A stretch of DNA of 64,000 nucleotides from Massilia psychrophila (GCF_002760665.1 NZ_PDOB01000013.1:1-64000), one strand, 5' to 3'. Numbered from the stretch's first letter, positions 45,662-56,246 are shown. Notes: generated by a model from the sequence alone, not told the origin. A program made the numbers and translations.

Positions 45662-46690
45662 TCAGCGCCAGCCGGCGCGGTCGTAGATTTTCTGGACCTC
45701 GGCCTGCTTGGCGGCCAGCGCGCCCACCTTGACGGTATCCGCCTTGAAATCGCCCATTGCCTGCAGACCGGGGTTGTTGGTCTTCACGCCGGCCACGACA
45801 GGCCACTCGTTGTTACCGTCGGCAAAGTACACTTGCGCCTGGTCAGACGCCAGGTATTCCAGGAACTTCACCGCCGATTCCTTGTTCGGCGCGGTTTTAA
45901 GCATGCCGCCGCCAGAAATGTTGATGTGGGCACCGGTCGTTTTCTGGTTCGGCCAGATGATGGTCACCGCTTCCATGATCTTTTTGTCTTCCGGCTTTTC
46001 CGAGCGCAGCATGCGCGCAACGTAGTACGAGTTAGCAATTGCAACGCCGCATTCGCCCGCCGCCACCGCTTTGATCTGGTCAGTGTCGCCACCCTTCGGT
46101 GCGCGTGCGAAGTTCGCGACCAGGCCCTTGGCCCACGCCTCGGTCTTCTGCTCGCCGAGATGGGCCAGCAACCCGGCGCCGAGCGACAAGTTATACGGAT
46201 GGGAGCCCGAACGCACACACAGCTTGCCCTTGAGTTTTGGATTAGCCAAGTCTTCGTACGTCTGCACGTCGGCCGGATTCACGCTGGCCTTGTTGGCCAC
46301 GATGACGCGAGCGCGCTTGGAAAACGAAAACCACGTGTCGGTACGCATCTGGGCGGGAATACGCTGCATTAACAACTGTGATGTGATTGGCGCGAACAAA
46401 CCGAGCTCCTCGGCCTTGCCCAGGCGGGCAGCGTCGACCGTCAGAAACACGTCGGCCGGACTGTGTACACCTTCGTTGCGAAGACGCTCGAGCAACTCGT
46501 TCTCGCCTGCTTCAATGCGATTGATCTTGATTCCGGTCTGCTTGGTGAAGTCGGTGTACAACGCTTCGTCGGTCTGGTAATGACGGGCGGAATACAGGTT
46601 CAGCACCTTTTCTTGCGCCAATCCTGGTAATGTAACAAGGGAGGCTAAAGCAAAGGCTGCAAGGTTTTTGGCGTTCACGATGATATCCAT
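45662..46690 (-). CDS. Fe3+ ABC transporter periplasmic substrate-binding protein (FbpA/FutA-like)
   Basis: A 342-residue protein. Signal peptide of about 25 residues (AAFALASLVTLPGLAQ), then LNLYSARHYQTDEALYTDFTKQTG, the family start. The paired tyrosines that hold iron appear as NSYYVARM (about residue 225), and the N-terminal HYQTDE supplies another ligand. It binds Fe3+ in the periplasm for the FbpB-like permease. It is transcribed from its own Fur-like promoter, tail to tail with the permease. Confidence 0.92.
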   Translation of the reverse strand: MDIIVNAKNLAAFALASLVTLPGLAQEKVLNLYSARHYQTDEALYTDFTKQTGIKINRIEAGENELLERLRNEGVHSPADVFLTVDAARLGKAEELGLFAPITSQLLMQRIPAQMRTDTWFSFSKRARVIVANKASVNPADVQTYEDLANPKLKGKLCVRSGSHPYNLSLGAGLLAHLGEQKTEAWAKGLVANFARAPKGGDTDQIKAVAAGECGVAIANSYYVARMLRSEKPEDKKIMEAVTIIWPNQKTTGAHINISGGGMLKTAPNKESAVKFLEYLASDQAQVYFADGNNEWPVVAGVKTNNPGLQAMGDFKADTVKVGALAAKQAEVQKIYDRAGWR

Positions 46691-46733
46691 GGAAATGGTG
46701 AAAATTCCAGCCTAACAAAACCTGCGCCCAGAT

Positions 46734-46752
46734 GCAAATAATTATCATTCAC
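46734..46752 (-). promoter_or_regulatory. Fur-box-like operator upstream of the Fe3+ binding-protein gene
   Basis: GCAAATAATTATCATTCAC (plus-strand reading) agrees with much of the Fur consensus GATAATGATAATCATTATC and lies about 45 bp upstream of the binding-protein start. It predicts iron-dependent repression. Confidence 0.65.
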
Positions 46753-46788
46753 TTGCGAAGCGGCAGTTGCCGCGTCCGCAAACCGGAC

Positions 46789-47184
46789 TTACTTCAGCGA
46801 CACCAGTTCGATGTCGAACACCAGGTCGGCATTCGCCGGAATGATCGAGTTTGGCGGCGGCGACGCGCCATACGCAAGGTTGCTCGCAATCTTGACGGTC
46901 TTTTTCTCGCCGGGCCTCATTCCGGTCACGGCCTGGTCGAAGCCAGGGATCACCGTACCGCTGCCCAGCTTAAAGTCGAATTGGCCGCCATCGAACTTCG
47001 CGCCCTTGGTATCGGCGGCGCTGGCGCTATACAGGAAACCGGCGTATTTCACGGTGGCGGTGGTGCCGGCCACGGCCACGGTGGGAGCGACGGCACTGGT
47101 GCCCGAGCTGCCGCCGCATGCGGTCAGTGCCGCGCTCATGCCAAGTACGGCGACGAATGCAACTACGGAAAGCTTCAACTTCAT
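46789..47184 (-). CDS. FKBP-type peptidyl-prolyl isomerase, lipoprotein
   Basis: A 131-residue protein with a lipoprotein signal (lipobox LTAC, Cys23) and a short FKBP domain: VKYAGFLY, FDGGQFDFKLGSGTVIPGFDQAVTGM and the AYGASPP-NSIIPANADLVFDIELVSL end. The prolyl-isomerase pocket residues are mostly present. It should be anchored to a membrane on the periplasmic side and assist folding of exported proteins. It is a single gene between the iron-binding-protein promoter and kup. Confidence 0.88.
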   Translation of the reverse strand: MKLKLSVVAFVAVLGMSAALTACGGSSGTSAVAPTVAVAGTTATVKYAGFLYSASAADTKGAKFDGGQFDFKLGSGTVIPGFDQAVTGMRPGEKKTVKIASNLAYGASPPPNSIIPANADLVFDIELVSLK

Positions 47185-47279
47185 GGTGATCCTTGACGGT
47201 TAATGGCGTGCCCGGAGTCTAGCAGGGGATGTCGCCGTTCCATCCCTGCCAAACTGTCCGAAAGTTGTATTCGTTTGTA

Positions 47280-49157
47280 TCAGATCTCGACTTGCGTGCC
47301 CAGTTCGATGACCCGGTTGGTCGGGATCTGGTAGTAGTCGGCGGCGCTGCGCGCGTTGCGCGACATCGCCACGTACAGGTGTTCGCGCCACGGCGCCATG
47401 CCGCCGCCGGGCGCCGAAATCACCGTCTGGCGGGCAATGAAGAACGACGTCTCCATCATCTCGAACGGCAGGCCGTACTGCGCGCACTGGGCCATCACTT
47501 TCGGGATGTCCGGCTCGTCCTTGAAGCCGTACTGGATATTAAGCTGGAAGCAGTTGTGGCCGAGCTGCTGCACCGACGCCTGCTCGGTCAAAGGCACCCA
47601 CGGCACCTCGCGCATGTGCACCGTCAGGAACACCACGCGCTCATGCAGCACCTTGTTGTGCGACAGGTTGTGCAGCAGTGCGTGCGGCACGCCGTCGCTT
47701 TCGCCGCGCAGGAAGATGGCGGTGCCGTACACCCGGCTCGGCGGCGCGACGAACAGCGAAGCGAGGAAGTCGTCGAGCGGAATGGCGTGCTTCTGCAGGT
47801 TCTCGAACACCAGTTCGCGGCCGCGCTTCCAGGTCAGCATCACGGTGAACAGCACCGCGCCGAGCAGCAACGGAAACCAGCCGCCATGGAACAGTTTGAG
47901 CGAGCTGGCCGCGAACAGTGCGATGTCCATGACGATGAAAAAGCCGGTAGCGCCGAAGCACAACGCCAGCGGCAGGTGCCAGCGGTAGCGCGTCACGAAG
48001 AAGGTCAGGATCGTCGTCGCCAACATTGTGGCGGTGACCGCGATGCCGTAGGCGCCGGCCAGCTTGTCGGACGAGCCGAAGCCAACTACCGCAATCAATA
48101 CCGCGACCAACTGCAACCAGTTGACGGCCGGAATGTAGATCTGGCCGATTTCGCTCTCCGACGTATGCAGCACGCGCATGCGCGGCAGCAGGTTGAGCGC
48201 GATGGCTTGCTTGGTCATCGAGAAGGTACCAGAAATCGTCGCCTGCGAGGCGATGACGGCGGCCATTGTCGACAGCACCACCAGCGGGTAGATGCTCCAG
48301 CTGCCGAGCTGCTGGTAGAACGGATTGGCGATCGCCTCGGGATGGGTGATCAACAGGCCGCCCTGACCGAGGTAATTGAGCGCCAGCGCCGGAAACACGA
48401 TCAGGAACCAGGCTGCGCGGATCGGCTTCTTGCCGAAGTGGCCCATGTCGGCGTACAGCGCCTCGGCGCCGGTGAACGCCAGCACCACCGCGCCCAACGC
48501 GACGAAAGCAATGAAGCGGTTTTCCAGCATGAAGGCAAACGCGTTCAATGGGTTCAGCGCGGCCAGTATCACCGGCGCCTTGACGATGTTGATGACGCCC
48601 ATGACGGCAAGCGCGAAGAACCAGACCAGCATGATCGGGCCGAACCAGCGGCCAATGCCGGCGGTGCCGCGCTTTTGCACCGCATACAGGGCAACGAGCA
48701 CGATGATCGTCAGCGGCACCACGTAGTTCGACAGCGCGGGCGCGGCCACTTCCAGGCCTTCGATCGCGCCGAGTACGGAAATGGCGGGAGTGATCACGCT
48801 GTCGCCGTAGAACATGGTGGCGCCGAGCACGCCGATCATCAGCAGCGGCATGTAACAGCGCGACGACCTGGTGACCGAATTGAGCGTCAGCGCCATCAGC
48901 GCCATGATGCCGCCCTCGCCGCGGTTATCGGCGCGCAGCATCAGTGTGACGTACTTGAGCGAGACGATCATCGTCAGCCCCCAAAAAATCAGGGACACGA
49001 TACCGATCAGGTTGAAGGTGTTCAGTGCGAGCCCGTGTTCCGGGTCGAAAATGGTTTTGAGGGTGTAGAGCGGGCTGGTACCAATATCGCCGTACACGAT
49101 GCCGACGGCGGCGAAGGTCAACCCCGTGAGGCTGGATTTTTTGTGTTCCGGGGTCAA
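47280..49157 (-). CDS. kup: low-affinity K+ transporter Kup
   Basis: A 625-residue KUP/HAK-type K+/H+ symporter. The family start is AAVGIVYGDIGTSPLYTLK; about twelve membrane helices follow to about residue 430, then a C-terminal cytoplasmic domain ending QVEI. The segments YGDSVITPAISVLGAIEGLEV and ITHPEAIANPFY are also conserved. It takes up potassium with little regulation. The long antisense frame over it (47229-49196) is a GC-driven mirror and not a gene. Confidence 0.94.
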   Translation of the reverse strand: MTPEHKKSSLTGLTFAAVGIVYGDIGTSPLYTLKTIFDPEHGLALNTFNLIGIVSLIFWGLTMIVSLKYVTLMLRADNRGEGGIMALMALTLNSVTRSSRCYMPLLMIGVLGATMFYGDSVITPAISVLGAIEGLEVAAPALSNYVVPLTIIVLVALYAVQKRGTAGIGRWFGPIMLVWFFALAVMGVINIVKAPVILAALNPLNAFAFMLENRFIAFVALGAVVLAFTGAEALYADMGHFGKKPIRAAWFLIVFPALALNYLGQGGLLITHPEAIANPFYQQLGSWSIYPLVVLSTMAAVIASQATISGTFSMTKQAIALNLLPRMRVLHTSESEIGQIYIPAVNWLQLVAVLIAVVGFGSSDKLAGAYGIAVTATMLATTILTFFVTRYRWHLPLALCFGATGFFIVMDIALFAASSLKLFHGGWFPLLLGAVLFTVMLTWKRGRELVFENLQKHAIPLDDFLASLFVAPPSRVYGTAIFLRGESDGVPHALLHNLSHNKVLHERVVFLTVHMREVPWVPLTEQASVQQLGHNCFQLNIQYGFKDEPDIPKVMAQCAQYGLPFEMMETSFFIARQTVISAPGGGMAPWREHLYVAMSRNARSAADYYQIPTNRVIELGTQVEI

Positions 49158-49418
49158 GATTGCACCGTATTATTATTTTTCTGCATTGCACAATAGGCCA
49201 CCGACAATGAAATTGCAAGAACAATTCGTTTCAACGCAACACCTCTTATTAACACCTCGCCGGGCACCGGCAAATTGAACGGTTGCTGCAAGTTTGCCCT
49301 ATCGCGGCTGGCCTGGTCGCGCGTAACGACCAGCGCCAGGTCGCCGCGCGGCTGCCGCGGTCACCGCTAGGCGGCAATTGAAGGATAATGTCCCATAGAA
49401 ATTATTTGATCGTCCTCC

Positions 49419-50288
49419 ATGCGCACCGGCATCATCAATGCAACCCTGGCCTTCCTCTGCTGGGGGCTGTTTCCCATTTATTTTCATGCTCTTCACGACG
49501 TGCCTCCAAGCCAGATTCTGGCGCACCGGGTGCTCTGGTCGCTGCTGTTCCTGGCCATCGTGCTCAGCGTGCGACGCCAGTGGAAGTGGCTGCCCGCCGT
49601 ACTGCGCCAGCCGCGCGTAATCGCCAGCTTCGTCGCCAGCGCCTTCCTGCTCAGCGCCAATTGGCTGGTCTACATCTGGGCCGTTAACAACGGCCACGTG
49701 ATCGAAGCGAGCCTCGGCTACTTCATCAATCCGCTGGTCAACATCATGTTCGGCTACCTGTTGCTTAAGGAACGGCTGCGGGCCGGCCAATGGGCCGCCA
49801 TCGGTCTCGCCGCGCTCGGCGTTGCCTGGCTGACCTGGCAAGCCGGCACGGTGCCGTGGATCGCGCTGATCCTGGCCGCCACCTTCGGCGCCTACGGGCT
49901 AATGCGCAAGACCGCCGCCCTCGGCGCGCTCGAAGGGCTGTCGTTCGAAACCATGGTGCTGTTTCCGCTGGCCCTCGGCTACGTCATCTGGCTCAGCCTC
50001 AACGGCCAGAACAGCTTCATCAACAGCGCCGCCGACAGTACCCGCTGGCTGCTGGTGGCGGCCGGCCCGATCACCGCGATCCCGCTGCTGCTGTTCGCCG
50101 CCGGCGCGCGCACGATCCCGCTGTCGGCCCTGGGGCTGTTGCAATACATCTCGCCGACGATCCAGTTCCTGCTGGGCGTCTGGCTGTTCCACGAAGCTTT
50201 CAGCGCCGAGCGGATGGTCGGTTTCCTGCTGATCTGGAGTGCGCTGGCGCTATACGCCGCCGAAGGCCTGTGGCGCAACCGCGGCTAA
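49419..50288 (+). CDS. rarD: EamA family transporter RarD
   Basis: A 289-residue membrane protein with ten helices in two EamA halves. It begins MRTGIINATLAFLCWGLFPIYF and contains SANWLVYIWAVNNGHVIEASLGYFINPLVN, a motif of RarD proteins. Its transport substrate is uncertain; the family was named for chloramphenicol sensitivity. A repeat pair with a terminator-like right arm lies in the 147-bp gap before ettA. Confidence 0.88.
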   Translation: MRTGIINATLAFLCWGLFPIYFHALHDVPPSQILAHRVLWSLLFLAIVLSVRRQWKWLPAVLRQPRVIASFVASAFLLSANWLVYIWAVNNGHVIEASLGYFINPLVNIMFGYLLLKERLRAGQWAAIGLAALGVAWLTWQAGTVPWIALILAATFGAYGLMRKTAALGALEGLSFETMVLFPLALGYVIWLSLNGQNSFINSAADSTRWLLVAAGPITAIPLLLFAAGARTIPLSALGLLQYISPTIQFLLGVWLFHEAFSAERMVGFLLIWSALALYAAEGLWRNRG

Positions 50289-50295
50289 CTATTAT

Positions 50296-50370
50296 TGGGG
50301 TCAGACCCGTTTAAATTGTCGAAATTTCGGGTCGTTACCGTTTAAAAAACGGGTCTGACCCGGTTTTTTT
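50296..50370. repeat. inverted pair of GGGGTCAGACCC repeats forming a hairpin with T run
   Basis: GGGGTCAGACCCG at 50297-50309 and CGGGTCTGACCC at 50350-50361 are complementary and would fold into a long hairpin around an AT-rich loop. The right arm is followed by eight T, so it can also act as the rarD terminator. The motif is the same as the four copies upstream of hemA. Confidence 0.8.
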
Positions 50371-50435
50371 TACAGTATCCTGGGCCCGGTTTTCCGGTAT
50401 GCTGTGGTCCTTCCGTCACACCTGAGAACACTGCA

Positions 50436-52100
<1,665 letters not shown>

Positions 52101-52103
<3 letters not shown>

Positions 52104-52130
52104 GACAGCGTGAGACAGCGTGAGACAGCG
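52101..52130. repeat. 10-bp tandem repeat across the ettA stop codon
   Basis: Three tandem copies of T-(A/G)-AGACAGCG (TAAGACAGCG, TGAGACAGCG, TGAGACAGCG) start at the TAA stop of ettA, so each unit begins with TAA or TGA. The array is between the gene end and a terminator. Confidence 0.85.
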
Positions 52131-52140
52131 GTTAGCGTGG

Positions 52141-52178
52141 CCATGAAAAAAGCTCCCTGCGGGGAGCTTTTTTCATGG
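52141..52178. terminator. bidirectional terminator after ettA
   Basis: Near-palindrome CCATGAAAAAAGCTCCC-TGC-GGGAGC, followed by TTTTTTCATGG, gives a strong hairpin with A and T runs on both sides. Confidence 0.88.
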
Positions 52179-52289
52179 CTGGCTGCAAAATCGTGCTGGG
52201 CACCTGGGCGGCGTAGGCGAAGACCATGAAATTCCCGCCCGTTTGCGCAAATCGATATGGCGTCGATATCCAATACGCACACTACCTTG

Positions 52290-52763
52290 ATGACAGACTA
52301 CCGCTACAACCGTGTTCCCGGAGCGACGTTTTTCTTCACAGTCAGGCTGCTCGACCGCGACGGCACGCTGCTCGTCGACCATTTTTCCGCGTTTGGCGAA
52401 GCGATGCGCCAGGCCCGCGCCAAACGGCCCTTCCACGTCGATGCGTGGGTGGTGCTGCCCGATCATGCGCACGCTATCTGGACCTTGCCGCCGGGCGATC
52501 ACAACTGCGCCAGCCGCTGGCGCGCCGTCAAGATCGCGTTTTCCAAGGCGCTGCGCAAGGCCGCTGCCGGCCCCGACAGCGCTATCTGGGTGCCCCACTA
52601 CCAGCATCACCGGATCACCGGCGAGTCCGAATACCGGGCACTGGTCGACTACGTCCACGGTAATCCCCTGCGGCACGGACTGTGCAGCCAGGCGGCCGAC
52701 TGGCAATGGTCGTCGCTGCACCGTTTTGCCGCATCCGGGCTGCTGCCAAAACGCGATAGTTAA
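52290..52763 (+). CDS. REP-associated tyrosine transposase (RAYT, Y1/HUH type)
   Basis: A 157-residue single-strand-specific transposase of the IS200-like group. The HUH metal motif is in VVLPDHAHAIW, and the catalytic Tyr in LVDYVHGNPLRHGL. It begins MTDYRYNRVPGATFFFTVRL, the family start. Such proteins copy or mobilise REP palindromes, and GGGGTCAGACCCC repeats 2 kb upstream are candidate substrates. The start at 52290 is preferred; the frame opens 11 codons earlier. All key residues are present. Its own flanks show no obvious REP copy. Confidence 0.85.
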   Translation: MTDYRYNRVPGATFFFTVRLLDRDGTLLVDHFSAFGEAMRQARAKRPFHVDAWVVLPDHAHAIWTLPPGDHNCASRWRAVKIAFSKALRKAAAGPDSAIWVPHYQHHRITGESEYRALVDYVHGNPLRHGLCSQAADWQWSSLHRFAASGLLPKRDS

Positions 52764-52775
52764 TTGTAAAAGAGC

Positions 52776-52808
52776 ATAAAAAAGAACCCGCAAGCGGGCT
52801 CTTTTTTG
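52776..52808. terminator. terminator between the RAYT and beta-barrel genes
   Basis: The stem AGAACCCGC-AA-GCGGGCTCT has one mismatch and is flanked by an A run on the left and six T on the right. It separates the convergent genes. Confidence 0.8.
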
Positions 52809-52868
52809 AACTTATTTAAAACTGATTTTATGACCAGGGGGCGCCGGGCCGGCCTGGTCACGCCATCA

Positions 52869-53435
52869 TCAGAAGGCGTATTTCGCGCCCACGGTCAGCA
52901 CGTCCGCTTTCGCGCCGAAATCCTTGCTCTTGCCGTAACGCTCGTATTCAGCCGTCAGCGCAACTTTCTGGTTCAGATTGTACTGAAGGCCAACGCCGGC
53001 GTAGACTTCGGTCTTGCTGTGGCTGGTGTTAAATGCAGGCGTGGCGCTGCTCAGCGTGCTCTTGTTGCGGGCGACGCCCAGTTTGCCGAATGCCGAAAAC
53101 TGCTCGTTGATCGGCGCGGTTGCCTTGCCGGCGACATAAAACGAGTTGCCGTCCGACTCGGCACGACCCGCAGTGTTGGTCGTCGTGTTGGTGTAATTGT
53201 AGGTCGACTTCTTGAAATCCGTGTATCCAGCTTCGACGCCCCACGTCGGGTCGATGTCATAACCGCCGAAAATTTTGCCGGACGCTTTGTAGCCGTCGGT
53301 GCTGCCATTGGTGGTGCCGGACAGCTTGTAGCTGTGGTCGGCGCTGGCGATACCAACGCCAACATAAGGGCCTGCGGCCTGGGCCGAACCAACTGCCGTC
53401 GCTGCGGCAATAAGTGCAAAAATGAGCTTTTTCAT
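52869..53435 (-). CDS. outer-membrane beta-barrel protein (OmpA-TM-like)
   Basis: A 188-residue protein. Signal peptide MKKLIFALIAAATAVGSAQA is followed by alternating strands such as GPYVGVGIAS, GGYDIDPTWGVEAGY, SFYVAGKA and TEVYAGVGLQYNLN. The C-terminus AKYAF ends in Phe after aromatic residues, as in an eight-stranded outer-membrane barrel. No OmpA peptidoglycan domain is present. The start at 53435 has AAGGA seven bases upstream; the frame opens 28 codons earlier. Function is unknown; many such proteins are surface adhesins or porins. Confidence 0.85.
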   Translation of the reverse strand: MKKLIFALIAAATAVGSAQAAGPYVGVGIASADHSYKLSGTTNGSTDGYKASGKIFGGYDIDPTWGVEAGYTDFKKSTYNYTNTTTNTAGRAESDGNSFYVAGKATAPINEQFSAFGKLGVARNKSTLSSATPAFNTSHSKTEVYAGVGLQYNLNQKVALTAEYERYGKSKDFGAKADVLTVGAKYAF

Positions 53436-53629
53436 GCGGAATCCTTGATTAAGTTGATCGTCTGTCCCGCAATTACCGAATGAATCGCGAGATGGTGAAG
53501 GTAACATCATCAAATCCACACGTCCGTAGCAATCAGGTAATAAATGTAATCAGATGTAAGCGGCAGAGTCCGATTAATGACTCGCCGTGCGGTGACATGC
53601 ATGTGCAAATAGCGCATTGATATGCGGAG

Positions 53630-54226
53630 TTAGCCGATATAACGAAAAGTCAGGTTCACTCTGGGACCTGCAAACCGGGATATTTTATGAATTCCATGTA
53701 ACCAGTTATTTTGCAAACGCCCTGCCATTAACAACAGGCTGCCGTCAGTCAATGCGATCCTGAGCCGCTGTTTGGTCGCTTTATGTTGCAATACGAACGT
53801 GCGCGCGGCGCCAAAACTGACCGAGGCGATGGCCGGCTCGGGCCCCAATTCGGGCTCGTTATCGCTGTGCATGCCCATGCTGTCGCGGCCATCGCGGTAG
53901 TAATTGAGCAGCACGCTGTTAAAGCGCCGCCCGCTGGCCGCTTCCACCGCCGCCCGCAGCACTTGCTGCAAAGGCGTAAACGGCAGCGGCTCGAATTTAA
54001 TGCCCGAATAAGCATACGCCGCCTCGCCGTGCCAGGCGGTCAGGCGCGGCTGCGGATATTGCTTGCCCCATACCGTAATGGTGTCGCTGCGCCAGGCCGT
54101 CTCGGCAATCAACCGGGCCAGCACCTCGTCGTTCGGCAGGGCGAGCGGAAGTTGTTCGAGAAAGGATAATTCGCCGTCGGCCACCGGGATCGGCGCTAGT
54201 ATTGTGCTTGATGTAAATAAATCCAT
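53630..54226 (-). CDS. alpha-ketoglutarate-dependent DNA dealkylase (AlkB family)
   Basis: A 198-residue Fe(II)/2-oxoglutarate dioxygenase. The iron ligands are in HSDNEPELG (His and Asp) and a later His in WLHGIHK, with the oxoglutarate Arg in RVNLTFR. YRDGRDSMGMHSDNE, and AYSGIKFEPLPFTPLQQVL before it, match the AlkB homologue-2/3-like group. It removes methyl adducts from DNA bases by oxidation. It is transcribed toward the beta-barrel gene. No ada gene is near. Confidence 0.9.
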   Translation of the reverse strand: MDLFTSSTILAPIPVADGELSFLEQLPLALPNDEVLARLIAETAWRSDTITVWGKQYPQPRLTAWHGEAAYAYSGIKFEPLPFTPLQQVLRAAVEAASGRRFNSVLLNYYRDGRDSMGMHSDNEPELGPEPAIASVSFGAARTFVLQHKATKQRLRIALTDGSLLLMAGRLQNNWLHGIHKISRFAGPRVNLTFRYIG

Positions 54227-54350
54227 GGGTAAGAATAACGCTCAATGATGACGATCGCGCACTGCCGACGGTGACCGGCGCCATCGGCTGCCCCAACCGC
54301 GCCCGCTTCGATCCGGCACTCGACCAGATGATGCACGGGGCCCGGCAAAC

Positions 54351-54728
54351 TCAACGCAAAATCAGGCCCACGCAGGTACCTGCGATCAGCAAGCCGCACG
54401 CCGCCATGCCGATAACAAAGCCGGCCTCGCGCTTGGCCGGATCCTTGTAATAGCCAAGCGCATACATGATGCGGCCGATGCACCATAGCGCGCCGCCGGC
54501 CGCGGCCCACGCGTCGCCGAGAAACAGGGCGCACAGCCACAGCGGCGCCAGCAGCAGCGGCAATTGCTCCAGCGTGTTCATCTGCACGCGCTGGGCGCTC
54601 TGGAACGCCACCGGCCCGTCCATCGACGGCGCCTTGACGTTGTACTTGACGCGGGCGGCGCCGGCATTGATGCCGGTCCAGAGATAGACGCCAAGTACGG
54701 CAAGGGTGATCCAGGCGGTCAGGTTCAT
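54351..54728 (-). CDS. MAPEG family membrane protein
   Basis: A 125-residue protein with four membrane helices. The pattern AWITLAVLGVYLWTGINAGAARVKYNVKAPS, then FQSAQRVQMNTLEQLPLLLAPLWLCA, is that of the MAPEG eicosanoid/glutathione-metabolising family; the Asn-Thr-x-Glu segment in the second helix is conserved. Substrate in bacteria is unknown. Its start overlaps the stop of the DUF2520 gene by four bases (ATGA), so it is the second gene of that unit. Confidence 0.85.
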   Translation of the reverse strand: MNLTAWITLAVLGVYLWTGINAGAARVKYNVKAPSMDGPVAFQSAQRVQMNTLEQLPLLLAPLWLCALFLGDAWAAAGGALWCIGRIMYALGYYKDPAKREAGFVIGMAACGLLIAGTCVGLILR

Positions 54729-55612
54729 GCGGTGTCCTTCAGGTTGATGGGGGCAATCGGCGCGATCGGCGAGCTGGGTAGCGTCGCCAGTACCGTGGTG
54801 GCCTTGGCCAGCGCGCGGTACAAGCGGCCGGTTGGCTGGTCCCAGCCGTCGAGCGCCGCCTGTTGGCGCGCCACCGTGGCAAAATCGCCGCGCGCGATCG
54901 GCCCGGACAGCGCCGCCCGCGGGCCGAGGCCAAATACGTTGTCGAGCGTTTCAAAGGCCAGCGGGCGCGCCAGTTCGCGCGCCAACGGCTCCGGGATGCC
55001 GGCTGCCTGGTACGCGCGCAGGGCCGCATCGAGCACAGTGACCAGGTAATTGGAGGCGAATACCGAAGCGGCGTGGTAAACAGTTTTGGCGTCGGCGTCG
55101 ATCGCCACCGCGCGCGCGCCAATCAAGGCCAAGGCCGGCGCCAGCAGCGCCAGCGCGCGCGCGTCGCCTTCCAGCCCGCACCAGGTACCGGCGAAGTCGC
55201 GCGCCACCTGCTGCGGATCGGCGAAGCTGCGCACCGGATGCACGCTGGCGGTAAACGCCCCCTGGCGGGCGGCCGCTTCCAGCGCCGCCGACGACAAGGC
55301 GCCGCTGCAGTGAAACACCAGCACGCCGTCGAGGGCGTGCTGGTGTTCCGAATGTTCCACGCTTGCGGCCAGCGCCGCGCATGCCTGTTCGATCTGGTCG
55401 TCGCTTACAGCGAGCATGACGGCGTCGGCGCGGCGCAGTGTTTCCATGCCGCCCACCGCGCGCCCGGCGCCGATGAAGCCGACGGCGTCAAGCGCGGTGC
55501 CAGTCGAGCGCGTCAGCACATCTTGCACCACAAACGCGCCGCTGGCAGCGAACAGCCGGCCAAGCACGCGGCCAAGCCGGCCGGCGCCGATGATGTTGAG
55601 CGTGGGCGCCAT
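54725..55612 (-). CDS. Rossmann-fold oxidoreductase with DUF2520 domain
   Basis: A 295-residue protein. The N-terminal Rossmann motif is GAGRLGRVLGRLF, followed by DAVMLAVSDDQIE and VFHCSGALSS. The C-terminal half (about 150-290) is the DUF2520 helical domain, with KTVYHAASVFASNYLV and GPIARGDF. The fold resembles ketopantoate or pyrroline-5-carboxylate reductases, but the substrate is unknown. It lies one base after the DUF924 gene and overlaps MAPEG, so the three form an operon. Confidence 0.85.
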   Translation of the reverse strand: MAPTLNIIGAGRLGRVLGRLFAASGAFVVQDVLTRSTGTALDAVGFIGAGRAVGGMETLRRADAVMLAVSDDQIEQACAALAASVEHSEHQHALDGVLVFHCSGALSSAALEAAARQGAFTASVHPVRSFADPQQVARDFAGTWCGLEGDARALALLAPALALIGARAVAIDADAKTVYHAASVFASNYLVTVLDAALRAYQAAGIPEPLARELARPLAFETLDNVFGLGPRAALSGPIARGDFATVARQQAALDGWDQPTGRLYRALAKATTVLATLPSSPIAPIAPINLKDTA

Positions 55613-55613
55613 C

Positions 55614-56207
55614 TCAGAATCTCGATCCGGGCTGGCTTAAAAACACCAGCTCGTCCGCGGTGGAGGCGCGGCCGAGGATCGCATTGCGATGCGGGAAGCG
55701 GCCGAAACGGGCGATCACGCCGCGGTGGCGGTGGGCGAAATCGAGGGCGCCAGCGAAGTCGCTGCCGTTCTCGCGCGCCAGTTCGGCGAGCAGCGTCACC
55801 GATTTTTCCTGCATGCGCGCGTCTTCGGCGTGCTCGAACGGCAGGTAGGCGAACCAGCGCTGCATCGGCGTCAATCTGCGGTCGGCCCCTGTTGCTTCCA
55901 GTTCGAGCGCCGCCGCCAGCGCCAGCGCGTCGCCGGCAAACGACGCGGGCGTACCGCGAAACGCATTGCGGGTGAACTGGTCGAGCAGCAAAATGCGCGC
56001 CAGCGTGCCGACCGTGCTGTCTGCGTCCCACTCGCGCAGGCCGCCCGCCAACGCCTGCGCGATGGCGGCGCCGAAGCGTTGGGCAATCGCCGCGTCAAAC
56101 CGTGCATCCTTGCGGAACCATTCGCCGCGCGACTTGCCGTAGCCTTCGCTCGCGGGCGGCAAAAACCAGAAATCGCGGACTTCTTGTGGGGTCGTTTGGG
56201 GGATCAT
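55614..56207 (-). CDS. DUF924 family protein
   Basis: A 197-residue soluble helical protein. Family hallmarks are visible: VRDFWF at the start, SRGEWFRKDARFDAAI, LLLDQFTRNAFRGTPASFAGD, LTPMQRWFAYLPFEHAED and HRGVIARFGRFPHRNAILGR. Its biochemical role is not established. The start at 56207 lies within the first copy of a 23-bp duplication that also contains a second ATG out of frame. It heads the DUF924-DUF2520-MAPEG unit. Confidence 0.9.
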   Translation of the reverse strand: MIPQTTPQEVRDFWFLPPASEGYGKSRGEWFRKDARFDAAIAQRFGAAIAQALAGGLREWDADSTVGTLARILLLDQFTRNAFRGTPASFAGDALALAAALELEATGADRRLTPMQRWFAYLPFEHAEDARMQEKSVTLLAELARENGSDFAGALDFAHRHRGVIARFGRFPHRNAILGRASTADELVFLSQPGSRF

Positions 56208-56246
56208 TTGTGGGTCGTTGGTGGGATCATTTGTGGGTCGTTGGTG
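56201..56246. repeat. 23-bp tandem duplication over the DUF924 start codon
   Basis: The unit GGATCATTTGTGGGTCGTTGGTG occurs twice in tandem, at 56201-56223 and 56224-56246. The first copy contains the DUF924 start codon. The second copy duplicates that start 23 bp upstream in a different frame. Confidence 0.9.

Noticed and set aside
47229-49196. 655-codon plus-strand frame opposite kup
   Set aside because: A shadow of the kup gene, full of His, Gln and Arg runs with no recognisable domain.
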